Shown: positions 24,866-33,647 of the stretch, piece after piece
Numbering within the stretch: position 1 is the stretch's first letter
Layout of the letters: each line of letters opens with the position of its first letter
Assembly: GCF_946893725.1 (NCBI RefSeq)
Contig: NZ_CAMPPE010000001.1
Coordinates: forward strand, 186,001 to 250,000
Length of the DNA stretch: 64,000 nt
Reading direction: 5' to 3'
From: Anaerococcus sp. Marseille-Q5996
GTDB lineage: Bacteria > Bacillota > Clostridia > Tissierellales > Peptoniphilaceae
Made by a program: the position numbers and the translations under genes
Notes under the pieces: generated by a model
What the model was told of the DNA's origin: nothing
Database searches by the model: none
Seen by the model: only the letters and a program-made list of their open reading frames with translations

Positions 24866-25817
24866 AAATAAAAAAATAATTATTTCTACAATTTTATTAA
24901 TAATCGCTGGTATAATTGATTTATTTATCGGTGATAGCAAAATTGCCCTTAGCGATTTGTCAAATCTAAGTCAGATTCAAAGAACAATTTTATTTGATAT
25001 CCGCTTGCCTGAAGTAGCAACAGCAGGAATAGTTGGCTTGTCTTTGGGACTTGGTGGGGCAATTATGCAAACAATTTTAAATAATCCTCTGGCAGATCCC
25101 TTTACTCTAGGAATCTCATCAGCGGCAGGATTTGGTGCAAGCCTATTTTTGATTTTAGGCTTGTCACTTTCCTATGTTGCCTTTGGATCTATCATATTTT
25201 CACTAGTGTCCATGTTTTTTGTTTTTTACATATCAAAAAAGAAATCCATGAATACCGAAGATATGATCTTGGCAGGGATTGCTGTCAAATTCTTTTTTGA
25301 CTCACTGACCTCGCTTTTGCAATATTTAGCAACCGATGAAGCCCTAGCATCCATTGTTTTTTGGCTATTTGGCAATGTTACAAAAACTACTAGCAAAGAA
25401 ATTTTTATAATTTTAAGTGTTTTTCTAATTATAGTATTCTTTGCCCTAAAAGATGCCTGGAAGCTTACAGCCATGCGTTTTGGTGAGGACAGAGCAAGGG
25501 CTATGGGCGTTGATACAAAATTGCTAAAGATAAAAACTTTTATTTTAGTTTCGATTCTTGCCGCAGTTTCTGTATCCTATGTTGGAATTATTGGTTTTAT
25601 CGGGATTTTGGCCCCACATTTTGCAAGAAGAATGGTGGGAGAAGACCAAAGATATTATCTAATTTTATCTGCAATTATCGGAGGAATTCTTTTAGTAATT
25701 TCATCTATGGTTACTAAAATGATAAAACCTGGAGTTGTTGTGCCAATTGGCATTATCTCATCGCTTATAGGACTTCCACTAATATTTGTAATGCTTTTTG
25801 GAGTCAAAAATGATTGA
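24858..25817 (+). CDS. FecCD-family ABC transporter permease, probably nickel
   Basis: 319 residues with about nine to ten membrane helices. RLPEVATAGIVGLSLGLGGAIMQTILNNPLADPFTLGISSAAGFGA is the FecCD permease hallmark, and GFIGILAPHFARRMVG is the cytoplasmic coupling helix that contacts the ATPase. It overlaps the binding-protein gene by 8 bases and belongs to the same operon. Substrate assigned only by context with larEBC. Confidence 0.9.
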   Translation: MNRNKKIIISTILLIIAGIIDLFIGDSKIALSDLSNLSQIQRTILFDIRLPEVATAGIVGLSLGLGGAIMQTILNNPLADPFTLGISSAAGFGASLFLILGLSLSYVAFGSIIFSLVSMFFVFYISKKKSMNTEDMILAGIAVKFFFDSLTSLLQYLATDEALASIVFWLFGNVTKTTSKEIFIILSVFLIIVFFALKDAWKLTAMRFGEDRARAMGVDTKLLKIKTFILVSILAAVSVSYVGIIGFIGILAPHFARRMVGEDQRYYLILSAIIGGILLVISSMVTKMIKPGVVVPIGIISSLIGLPLIFVMLFGVKND

Positions 25818-26541
25818 TATAAAAAACCTTACAATAAACTATGAAAAAAATGTAATAGATGATATTAGTTTTTTTGCAGGTCCAGGCAAAGTCCACGTTC
25901 TTATGGGACGAAATGGTGCTGGAAAGTCCTCAATTTTAAATGCAATTAGCGGCTTGATAAATTACCATGGAGACATAAAAACAGATGGCAAAATCTCATA
26001 TCTAAATCAAAATGTAAATACAAAAGTGAACTTTACCGTTTTTGAAACTATAATTTTGGGTAAAGTAAAAAGTCTTAATTTTAAACTAAGCGATCAAGAC
26101 ATAATGGATACCTATGAAATAATGGACCTACTAAATCTTAGAAAATTTGAAAATAAGAAAATTTCAAAAATGAGTGGGGGTGAAGTCCAAAAAGTCCTCA
26201 TTGCCCAAGCCCTAATTAGCAAACCAGATATTTTATTGTTAGATGAACCAGTAAGTGCCCTTGATTTGCATAACCAATACGAAATACTAGCTATAATAAA
26301 AAATCTAACCCAAAAACTAAATCTTACAACCCTCATCACCCTCCACCAAATGGAATTAATCGAAAGATACGCTGATAATATAATTTTGATAAATGATAAT
26401 AAAATTTATGGAGTAGGCGATAAATACCAAATATTCACAAAAGAAATGTTTGATGAGGTATACAACATAGATGCTAACATAAAAAAGATGGATGACAGCT
26501 TGTTGTTTTTATTTAATATGAATAATAATCAACAATTTTAA
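25810..26541 (+). CDS. ABC transporter ATP-binding protein, probably nickel importer
   Basis: 243 residues: Walker A GRNGAGKSS (about 34-42), signature MSGGEVQKV (about 121-129), Walker B ILLLDEPVSALD and H-loop LITLHQ. It matches FepC/BtuD-type importer ATPases. The ATG at 25810 is chosen because GGAG at 25800-25803 precedes it; a TTG at 25798 lies in the RBS. It overlaps the permease gene by 8 bases and closes the lar-transport operon. No clear terminator is seen before the next gene. Confidence 0.92.
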   Translation: MIDIKNLTINYEKNVIDDISFFAGPGKVHVLMGRNGAGKSSILNAISGLINYHGDIKTDGKISYLNQNVNTKVNFTVFETIILGKVKSLNFKLSDQDIMDTYEIMDLLNLRKFENKKISKMSGGEVQKVLIAQALISKPDILLLDEPVSALDLHNQYEILAIIKNLTQKLNLTTLITLHQMELIERYADNIILINDNKIYGVGDKYQIFTKEMFDEVYNIDANIKKMDDSLLFLFNMNNNQQF

Positions 26542-26595
26542 AAAAAATAAGTTTATAAAACATATGTTTTGGATATAAACTAGGTAGGAGGAATT

Positions 26596-27534
26596 ATGAC
26601 AGAAAAAACAAAAAAACGTGACTATAACAAACTTGCCAAATTGGGCTTGCTTATTACAGCCATTCTTTGGGGAAGTTCACTGACAGTAGTAAAGGGAGCA
26701 ACAGATACTTTTAATCCAAACTTTATCCTTATGGTTAGGTTTGCTATTTCAGCAATATTACTTGCAATTATATTTAACAAAAAAGTTAGAAAAGCAACAA
26801 AAGATGACCTCAAAGCTGGATTTATAGTAGGATTTTTCTTATTTATTGCTTATTCATCTCAAACACTAGGTGTTACATACGCAGATCCAGGAAGAAGTGC
26901 CTTTCTTTCCGCATCCTATTGTGTAATAGTACCGTTCTTATCTTGGGCAATTACTAAACATAGACCTGATAAATATAATATGTGGGCAGCAGCCATTGCC
27001 ATTGTAGGTATTTATCTAATTTCTAAATCAGGAGTAGAAAAGGGAACATCAATATTTAACGCAAGCAAAGAAATGCTATTAGGTGATGGACTTGCCTTAC
27101 TAAGTGGTATCCTATTTGCAGCACATATAGTAGCAGTAAAATTGTTTACAAAAGGAAAAGACCCAATAGTAATGACTATTTTCCAATTTACATCAGCAGC
27201 AATTCTATCTGCAATAGTGACATTATTCTTTGAAGATAACTCAAATATGGTAATTAATTCTTCAAGACCAATTCTTGAACTTTTATACCTAGCTATCTTC
27301 TGTACAACAGTAGCACTATTACTACAAAACATTGGACAAAAATACACAGACGAATCCTCAGCAGCAATTATTCTAGGATTTGAATCAGTATTTGGAATTC
27401 TAATCCCAGTAATGCTAGGAATTGAAAGTCTAACACCAATGTCAATTGTAGGATTTGTTCTAATGTTTGCAGCAATAATGATTTCAGAAACTAAATTATC
27501 ATTCCTAAACAAAGACAAAGCTCCATCGGCTTAA
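26596..27534 (+). CDS. EamA/DMT-family transporter
   Basis: 312 residues with about ten membrane helices arranged as two EamA repeats. The first repeat begins ITAILWGSSLTVVKGA, the second GDGLALLSGILFAAHIVAVKLFTKG; SAAIILGFESVFGILIPVMLG is typical of the second half. DMT proteins export amino acids or other small metabolites; the substrate cannot be read. RBS TAGGAGGAA precedes the ATG. It follows the nickel importer by 54 bases but looks functionally separate. Confidence 0.88.
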   Translation: MTEKTKKRDYNKLAKLGLLITAILWGSSLTVVKGATDTFNPNFILMVRFAISAILLAIIFNKKVRKATKDDLKAGFIVGFFLFIAYSSQTLGVTYADPGRSAFLSASYCVIVPFLSWAITKHRPDKYNMWAAAIAIVGIYLISKSGVEKGTSIFNASKEMLLGDGLALLSGILFAAHIVAVKLFTKGKDPIVMTIFQFTSAAILSAIVTLFFEDNSNMVINSSRPILELLYLAIFCTTVALLLQNIGQKYTDESSAAIILGFESVFGILIPVMLGIESLTPMSIVGFVLMFAAIMISETKLSFLNKDKAPSA

Positions 27535-27545
27535 AAATAATAAAA

Positions 27546-27586
27546 AAAACCTCAAATTCATTTTGGATTTTGAGGTTTTTTTATTT
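27546..27586 (+). terminator. Rho-independent terminator
   Basis: Arms AAAACCTCAAA (27546-27556) and TTTGAGGTTTT (27569-27579) followed by T-rich sequence, ending the DMT transporter transcript just before the ribose promoter. Confidence 0.88.
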
Positions 27587-27597
27587 TTTAAAACTAA

Positions 27598-27626
27598 TTG
27601 ACAATAATTGTTAAAGATGCTATCAT
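27598..27626 (+). promoter_or_regulatory. Promoter of the ribose operon
   Basis: Perfect -35 TTGACA (27598-27603), 17-base spacer, -10 TATCAT (27621-27626). Transcription would start near 27633. Confidence 0.8.
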
Positions 27627-27633
27627 ATAGACA

Positions 27634-27649
27634 ATTAAAACGTTTTAAT
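27634..27649. promoter_or_regulatory. LacI-type operator (perfect palindrome)
   Basis: ATTAAAACGTTTTAAT is a perfect 16-base palindrome with the central CG of LacI/PurR-family operators. It covers about +2 to +17 of the predicted transcript, so binding of the encoded regulator would block initiation. Ten bases separate it from the regulator's ATG. Confidence 0.7.
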
Positions 27650-27658
27650 GGTGGTGAA

Positions 27659-28651
27659 ATGGCAAATATAAAAGATGTAGCAAAACTTGCGGGAGTATCA
27701 ATAACAACTGTATCAATGGTTTTGAATAATACTAAAAATAAAATATCTGAGCCAACCAAGAAAAAAGTTTTGGATGCTGCGAAAAGTTTAAATTACAATG
27801 CCAATGGCTATGCCAAGGCCCTTGCCAGCCAAAAAAGCAATATAATTATGGTTGTTGTGCCGGATATAAATAATCCATTTTTTTCAGCACTGGTGAAGGA
27901 ACTGACTCGATTTGCCCAAGAGTATTCGTATTTTTTGTATATTCATAACACTAACAACAAAAAAATTGGTAAGGATGAATTTTTAAATTTACTAGCAAAT
28001 AATATTTTTGCAGCTACTCTGGTAGTTGACCGAAATGTCAATTCTTTAAATGAGGATGATCTAAGAAAGCACAATATTATTTTCCTAGATGAGGTAGATT
28101 TTGATAGTAGAAACACTCAAATTGTAACAGGAAATAATGAAATGGGCGGATATCTTGCTATGGAATATCTCATAAAAAGAGGATTTAAAAATATTGGTCT
28201 TTTGATTGGACCAAGGTCAACAGCAAATTCTTCCCGCAGACTTTCTGGTGCTATAAAGGCTGCTATGAACTATGATATTTACATTGACTATAAAAATATA
28301 GTTCATGGAGATTATTCATATGAAGAAGGCTATAAGGCTGGGAAATTTTTCAAAGAAAAAAATGTCGATGCAATTTTTTCTTTTGCAGATATGTCTTCAT
28401 ATGGTCTAATAAATTACTTTGCTGAAAATGACATAATAATCCCTGATGACATTTCACTAATAAGTTATGACAATCTATTTTTAAACAAAATCATCAGCCC
28501 AAGACTTACATCCCTTGATCAAAACCTAAAAGAAATCGCCAAAAACGCAATGAGAATGGCTGATAATTTAATTAGAAATAAGACAGTTCAGGAAAAAATA
28601 ATGGTAGAGCCTAAAATTATTGAAAGAGAAAGTGTAGGTTTTAAAAAATGA
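27659..28651 (+). CDS. rbsR: LacI-family transcriptional regulator of ribose operon (RbsR-like)
   Basis: 330 residues. The N-terminal helix-turn-helix is textbook LacI (MANIKDVAKLAGVSITTVSMVLNN), followed by the hinge helix region and a periplasmic-binding-protein-like effector domain (about 60-330; GYLAMEYLIKRGFKNIGLLIG). The start at 27659 is fixed by the RBS GGTGGTG and homology; the open frame upstream runs through the operator. It is the first gene of the ribose operon, implying autorepression, with ribose or a phosphate as effector. rbsK overlaps its end by 4 bases. Confidence 0.9.
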   Translation: MANIKDVAKLAGVSITTVSMVLNNTKNKISEPTKKKVLDAAKSLNYNANGYAKALASQKSNIIMVVVPDINNPFFSALVKELTRFAQEYSYFLYIHNTNNKKIGKDEFLNLLANNIFAATLVVDRNVNSLNEDDLRKHNIIFLDEVDFDSRNTQIVTGNNEMGGYLAMEYLIKRGFKNIGLLIGPRSTANSSRRLSGAIKAAMNYDIYIDYKNIVHGDYSYEEGYKAGKFFKEKNVDAIFSFADMSSYGLINYFAENDIIIPDDISLISYDNLFLNKIISPRLTSLDQNLKEIAKNAMRMADNLIRNKTVQEKIMVEPKIIERESVGFKK

Positions 28652-29541
28652 AAATATTAAATTTTGGGTCTATAAATATAGATATTTTCTTTAGGGTAAA
28701 TCACATCGCACGTCCTGGTGAAACAATTAGTGCCCAAAGTATTGAGAAAAGAGCCGGAGGTAAGGGCTTGAATCAATCGGTTGCTTTGGCAAAAAACTCT
28801 AATAGAGTTTATCATGCAGGAAGCCTTGGTAGTGATGGAGCTTTTTTAAAAGAATACTTAGCAGGTGAGGGAATTGATACAAGTTTTATAAGAGATTCAG
28901 ATAATTCAACTGGAAATGCAATTATACAAGTTGATGACAATGGTGAAAACTCCATAGTTTTGTATAAGGGTGCAAATTTTGATATTGACAAAGACTTTAT
29001 CGATGAGGTTCTGTCAAATTTTGATAAAAACGATATCCTTGTATTGCAAAACGAAATAAATAATCTGGATTACATAATTAAAAAGGGTTATGAAAAAGGA
29101 ATGAAGATAGTTTTAAACCCCTCTCCAATTACAGATGAACTGAAAAATCTTGACTTTAAAAAAATTGACTTGCTAATGGTAAATGAAACTGAGAGCAAAG
29201 AAATATCTCTTTGTAATGATATAGAAGGCTGTATAGCTTATTTTAGAGAAAATTATCCAAATTTAAAGCTAGTTATAACTTTAGGTAGCAAAGGTTCTAT
29301 ATTTGTAGATAGGGATGATAAAATTTGCCAAAAAGCTTACAAGGTCAAGGCGGTAGACAGCACTGGAGCAGGAGATACATTTACTGGATTTTTTGTAGCT
29401 GAGTTTTATAAAAATACTGATGTTAAAAAATGTTTAGAACTTGCAACAAAAGCCTCAGCCCTATCTGTTAGAAAAAAGGGAGCAAGTATTTCTATACCAA
29501 ATTTAGAAGATGTAGAAAAATTTATTGGAGAAGATTTATGA
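28648..29541 (+). CDS. rbsK: Ribokinase
   Basis: 297 residues of the PfkB family. It has the N-terminal GSINIDIFFRV, the substrate motif GGKGLNQSVALAK (about 39-51) and the C-terminal catalytic DSTGAGDTFTGFF with the anion hole and base Asp. It phosphorylates ribose to ribose 5-phosphate after uptake by RbsABC. Four-base overlaps with the genes on both sides indicate tight coupling. Confidence 0.95.
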   Translation: MKILNFGSINIDIFFRVNHIARPGETISAQSIEKRAGGKGLNQSVALAKNSNRVYHAGSLGSDGAFLKEYLAGEGIDTSFIRDSDNSTGNAIIQVDDNGENSIVLYKGANFDIDKDFIDEVLSNFDKNDILVLQNEINNLDYIIKKGYEKGMKIVLNPSPITDELKNLDFKKIDLLMVNETESKEISLCNDIEGCIAYFRENYPNLKLVITLGSKGSIFVDRDDKICQKAYKVKAVDSTGAGDTFTGFFVAEFYKNTDVKKCLELATKASALSVRKKGASISIPNLEDVEKFIGEDL

Positions 29542-29930
29542 AGGAAAAAGGAATTTTAAATAGTGAAATTTCAAAACGATTATCGGATTTGGGTCACACA
29601 GATTTAATAGCTATTGGGGATTGTGGTTTGCCAATTGATCCAGATAAAAAAATTGATTTGGCCTTAAAGCTTGGTCAACCAAAGTTCATTGACGTCCTAG
29701 AAATTTTGTTAGAAGACTTCGGATGCGAACACTACATTTTAGCTAGCGAAATAAAGGATAAAAATCTAGACCAAGAAAATGCTATTAAAAAACTTTTGGA
29801 TGGTGTAAGTTGCGAGTACATATGCCATGAAGATTTTAAGAAAAAACTAGAAGATGTAAAATTTGTCATAAGAACTGGAGAGAACACCCCATATTCTAAT
29901 ATAATCTTGCAGTCAAAAAATATTTTTTAG
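29538..29930 (+). CDS. rbsD: D-ribose pyranase
   Basis: 130 residues matching RbsD: MKEKGILNSEISKRLSDLGHTD with the catalytic His20, IGDCGLPI, and the C-terminal RTGENTPYSNIIL. It interconverts beta-pyranose and furanose forms so that ribokinase receives furanose. It overlaps rbsK by 4 bases and precedes rbsA by 8. Confidence 0.95.
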   Translation: MKEKGILNSEISKRLSDLGHTDLIAIGDCGLPIDPDKKIDLALKLGQPKFIDVLEILLEDFGCEHYILASEIKDKNLDQENAIKKLLDGVSCEYICHEDFKKKLEDVKFVIRTGENTPYSNIILQSKNIF

Positions 29931-29938
29931 GAGCAATT

Positions 29939-31420
29939 ATGAATATTGAAATGAAAGATATCTACAAGTCCTTTGGAAAAAATGATGTCTTAAAGGGTGT
30001 AGATTTTAATCTTGGCCAGGGAGAAATTCACGCTTTGGTTGGAGAAAATGGAGCTGGAAAATCAACTTTGATGAATATCTTGTCAGGAGTTTTGAACAAG
30101 GATTCTGGAGAAATTCTAATCGATGGCCAAAAGGTGGACATTGCTGATACAAATATTGCTAAAGAATATGGAATAAGTTTTATCCACCAAGAGCTTAGTG
30201 ACTGGCCAGAATTAAGTGTTATGGACAATATATTTATGAATAACGAACTAAACAAAGGCTGGTTTTTGGATAGAAAATCCATGCGTCAAAAATGTGAGGA
30301 TTTATTAAAACGATTTGATTTAAATATTGATCCAGATACTAAAGTAGCAAATTTATCAGTTGGGCAAAGGCAAATGATGGAAATAGCCAAGGCAAATTTA
30401 AATAAAATAAATGTTTTGATTTTGGATGAGCCAACAAGCGCTTTAACCAATAATGAAATTGATAAATTGTTTTTACTCATCAAAAAATTAAAAGATGAAA
30501 ATGTATCCATGATATATATCTCCCACCGTATGGAGGAAATATTTGCTCTAACAGACAAGATTACAGTCATGCGTGATGGAAAATCAGTTGCAGTAATGGA
30601 TACTAAGCAAACTAACGAAAAAGAAGTGGTTTCTCATATGGTTGGCAGGGACATTGGTGATTTTTATCCAGAAATGAATGCTAAAGTTTCAGATGTAAAA
30701 ATAGAACTTAAAAATTTTTCAAAGGCTGATCTTTTTGAAAACATAAATATAAATGCAAAAAAAGGTGAAGTTTTGGGCATAGCTGGACTGATGGGAGCAG
30801 GTAGGACAGAAATAATGCGAGCTGTTTTTGGCCTAGATTCAAAAGATAGTGGGGAAATTTACATAGATGGCAAAAAAATTGAGATTACAAAACCAATGGA
30901 TGCCATAAACAATAAAATCGGATTTGTTACTGAAAATAGGCAAGAAGAAGGCCTAGTCCTTGATGAATCCATCAGAGAAAATATTTCCTTGCTAAATTTT
31001 AACAAATTTACAGAAAAATCATTTATTGATAAGAAAAAAGAAAAAGACTTGTCAAATTCTCTTGTAGATTCTTTTAGGGTCAAAACCCAATCTGCAGAAA
31101 GTAAGGTGCGTGACTTATCAGGCGGAAATCAGCAAAAAGTTGTTTTTGCAAAATGGTATGCAATAGATCCAGAAATTTTAATCCTAGATGAGCCTACAAA
31201 GGGTGTGGATGTCGGTGCAAAAAGAGAAATTTACGATTTGATTAAGCAATTGACCCACAAGGGAGTATGTATAATATTAATTTCAAGCGATCTTCCTGAA
31301 TTACTTTCTCTTTCAGACCGTATATATGTAATTCATGAAGGAGAAGTAAATGGAGAGCTTTTAAGGGAAGAAGCTAGTCAAGAAAAAGTAATGACCCTTG
31401 CAACAGGAGGAAAGCTATGA
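29939..31420 (+). CDS. rbsA: Ribose ABC transporter ATP-binding protein
   Basis: 493 residues with two fused ABC domains, as usual for RbsA/MglA. Domain 1: Walker A GENGAGKST (about 36-44), signature LSVGQRQM, Walker B LILDEPTSAL. Domain 2: an altered A-loop region GLMGAGRTE in place of Walker A, signature LSGGNQQKV, Walker B LILDEPTKGVDVGAK. The degenerate second Walker A is normal in this family. RBS AGGAGC precedes it. Confidence 0.95.
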   Translation: MNIEMKDIYKSFGKNDVLKGVDFNLGQGEIHALVGENGAGKSTLMNILSGVLNKDSGEILIDGQKVDIADTNIAKEYGISFIHQELSDWPELSVMDNIFMNNELNKGWFLDRKSMRQKCEDLLKRFDLNIDPDTKVANLSVGQRQMMEIAKANLNKINVLILDEPTSALTNNEIDKLFLLIKKLKDENVSMIYISHRMEEIFALTDKITVMRDGKSVAVMDTKQTNEKEVVSHMVGRDIGDFYPEMNAKVSDVKIELKNFSKADLFENININAKKGEVLGIAGLMGAGRTEIMRAVFGLDSKDSGEIYIDGKKIEITKPMDAINNKIGFVTENRQEEGLVLDESIRENISLLNFNKFTEKSFIDKKKEKDLSNSLVDSFRVKTQSAESKVRDLSGGNQQKVVFAKWYAIDPEILILDEPTKGVDVGAKREIYDLIKQLTHKGVCIILISSDLPELLSLSDRIYVIHEGEVNGELLREEASQEKVMTLATGGKL

Positions 31421-32361
31421 GCAATTTTAAAACAAAAATTAAAGAAAACCAGAATTTGGGCACTATCTTAGCACTAATTATCCTAATGGTTTTTGTTAGT
31501 ATATTAAATCCAACATTCTTACAAGCAAACAATCTAATGAATCTGATGAGGCAATTAATCATAAACGGATTTATTGCCCTAGGAATGACCTTTGTAATCT
31601 TAACTGGCGGTATTGACCTATCAGTAGGTTCTACTCTAGCAGTAACATCTGCAATTTTTGCAGGTCTTTTACAAAATGGGATGAACACAATCCTAGCTAT
31701 ATTAATCGCCCTAGGTCTTGGGCTTATTTTAGGTTTGATAAATGGGTTTTTAATTACCAAAGGAAAACTTGCCCCATTTATAGTAACCCTAGCCACAATG
31801 ACTATTTTTAGAGGGTTGACCCTAGTTTATACAGATGGGAGACCTATAGCTGGGCCAAAAGATAATTTTGCCTTCAAGTTTTTAGGAAAGGGCCAATTTT
31901 TTGGAGTTCCTTTCCAAGTAATCTTATTTGCCCTAGCATTTTTGATTTTGTGGACTATTTTAAATAAAACTGCCCTGGGTCGCAAAATATATGCTGTTGG
32001 GGGCAATGAAAAGGCAAGTTTTATTTCGGGGATTAATATAGATAAGGTAAAAATAAGCGTTTATGTAATATCATCACTTATGGCTGTATTATCAGGTTTG
32101 GTTTTAACTTCTAGATTAAACTCTGCCCAACCAACAGCGGGTGTTGCCTACGAAATGGATGCTATCGCTGCAGTTGTGCTTGGAGGGACAAGTATGACAG
32201 GTGGTAGTGGATCGCTAACTGGAACCCTAATTGGTATTTTGATTTTAGGTGTCCTTAACAATGGTCTTAATTTATTGGGAGTATCAAGTTTTTACCAGCA
32301 AATCGTAAAAGGGATTGTAATTTTAATTGCAGTTCTAATTGACCGCAAAAGAAACAAATAG
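31417..32361 (+). CDS. rbsC: Ribose ABC transporter permease
   Basis: 314 residues with about eight to ten membrane helices. The motifs GMTFVILTGGIDLSVGS (about 66-82), GLINGFLITKGKLAPFIVTLATM and the C-terminal AVVLGGTSMTGGSGSLTGT are characteristic of RbsC. It overlaps rbsA by 4 bases. Confidence 0.95.
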   Translation: MSNFKTKIKENQNLGTILALIILMVFVSILNPTFLQANNLMNLMRQLIINGFIALGMTFVILTGGIDLSVGSTLAVTSAIFAGLLQNGMNTILAILIALGLGLILGLINGFLITKGKLAPFIVTLATMTIFRGLTLVYTDGRPIAGPKDNFAFKFLGKGQFFGVPFQVILFALAFLILWTILNKTALGRKIYAVGGNEKASFISGINIDKVKISVYVISSLMAVLSGLVLTSRLNSAQPTAGVAYEMDAIAAVVLGGTSMTGGSGSLTGTLIGILILGVLNNGLNLLGVSSFYQQIVKGIVILIAVLIDRKRNK

Positions 32362-32370
32362 GAGAGTTTT

Positions 32371-33318
32371 ATGAAAACAATTAAAAAATATTTATCACTA
32401 GTCCTTGTTGCATTATTTGCATTTACTGCTTGTAGCTTAGAGGGACAAAGCAACAATGAATCAACAGAAAATAAAACAGAAACAAGCGAAACAGCAGAAA
32501 ACACCAGTACAGATGGAAAAATGAAAGTAGGTGTTTCACTTTCGACACTTAACAATCCATTTTTCGTATCAATTAGAGAAGGTATTGAAGAGGGTGCGGG
32601 AGAAGACGTAGAAACTGTAATATCCGATGCACAAAACGATTCTTCAACACAAAGTAACCAAGTAGAAGACTTAATTACTCAGGGAGTTGATTTAATCATA
32701 ATCAATCCGGTAGACTCAACAGCAATCGCACCATCAGTAGAAAAAGCAAATCAAGCAAATATTCCAGTTATCTGTGTCGACAGAGGAACAGATTCAGGAG
32801 AAATCGTAAGCTTTATTGCAAGCAACAACGTTGAAGGTGGTAAGATGGCAGGAGAATTTATCCTAGAGAAAGTTGGAGAAAATGCAGAAGTTATCCAACT
32901 AGAGGGAATCCCTGGAGCAAGTTCAACTCGTGAAAGAGGTGAAGGATTTAAAGAAGCTACAGATGGCAAAATTAATCTTTTAGCAAGCCAAACAGCTAAC
33001 TTTGATAGGGCAGAAGGTCTTACAGTTATGGAAAACTTGTTGCAAGCTCACCCAGATGTAAAAGCAGTATTCTGTCAAAATGATGAAATGGCCCTAGGAG
33101 CTAGTGAAGCAATAAAAACAAGTGGAAAAGATATTGTAATAGTTGGTTTTGATGGAAATGATGATGCAATAAATGCAGTAAAAGATGGAACACTATCAGC
33201 AACTGTTGCTCAACAACCAAAAGAAATGGGTAAATTAGCTATACAAACAGCTATCAAATACCTAAAAGGTGAAACAATAGAAGAAGAAGTAGATTCACCA
33301 CTTGAACTAATTAAATAA
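32371..33318 (+). CDS. rbsB: Ribose-binding lipoprotein
   Basis: 315 residues with a lipoprotein signal (ALFAFTAC, lipid Cys21), a Thr/Glu-rich linker (about 22-50) and a sugar-binding type I periplasmic-binding domain (MKVGVSLSTLNNPFFVSIREG; VVGFDGNDDAINAVKDG). The FNNPFF-like and DRG segments that contact ribose are present (NNPFF, VDRGTDSG). Last gene of the ribose operon, followed by a strong terminator. Confidence 0.94.
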   Translation: MKTIKKYLSLVLVALFAFTACSLEGQSNNESTENKTETSETAENTSTDGKMKVGVSLSTLNNPFFVSIREGIEEGAGEDVETVISDAQNDSSTQSNQVEDLITQGVDLIIINPVDSTAIAPSVEKANQANIPVICVDRGTDSGEIVSFIASNNVEGGKMAGEFILEKVGENAEVIQLEGIPGASSTRERGEGFKEATDGKINLLASQTANFDRAEGLTVMENLLQAHPDVKAVFCQNDEMALGASEAIKTSGKDIVIVGFDGNDDAINAVKDGTLSATVAQQPKEMGKLAIQTAIKYLKGETIEEEVDSPLELIK

Positions 33319-33350
33319 CTTAAAAACAAAATCCCAATAAATCCCATAAA

Positions 33351-33383
33351 AAAGTTGCAGATACTTATCTGCAACTTTTGTTT
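33351..33383. terminator. Bidirectional terminator after ribose operon
   Basis: Arms AAAGTTGCAGATA (33351-33363) and TATCTGCAACTTT (33366-33378), with A- and T-rich flanks; serves rbsB and the convergent glutaredoxin-like gene. Confidence 0.93.
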
Positions 33384-33647
33384 TTATTTTTCAATTAATT
33401 CTTGGACAAAATCTACTTCTTTACCATCCACAACCCTAGATGGGATTCCTATTCTGGATTCTTCTCTTACTTCTTTGTAACCATCTAGATTATCACGGTA
33501 TTTTAACAACCTTTTTAAATCAAGCAGGCTATCAGAAATATTTATTATTTCTACACCCTCATATTTTTCAGGATTTGCCTCATAGTCTTTAAAAACCCTT
33601 TGGCAATGTGGGCACTTGTCGCTTACAAAAATTTCAGTTTTACTCAT
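33384..33647 (-). CDS. Glutaredoxin-like protein
   Basis: 87 residues of the thioredoxin fold with a CPHC active site (Cys12 and Cys15) near the N-terminus and a cis-Pro region GIPSRVVDGKEV. The CPHC motif and short length place it with glutaredoxin- or NrdH-like proteins, but the exact redox partner is unknown. Its ATG overlaps the stop of the DHFR gene by 4 bases (minus strand), so the two are co-translated. RBS AGGAGGA. Confidence 0.82.
   Translation of the reverse strand: MSKTEIFVSDKCPHCQRVFKDYEANPEKYEGVEIINISDSLLDLKRLLKYRDNLDGYKEVREESRIGIPSRVVDGKEVDFVQELIEK

Noticed and set aside
27012-27518. 168-codon minus-strand frame within the DMT transporter
   Set aside because: Antisense shadow with no recognisable domain.
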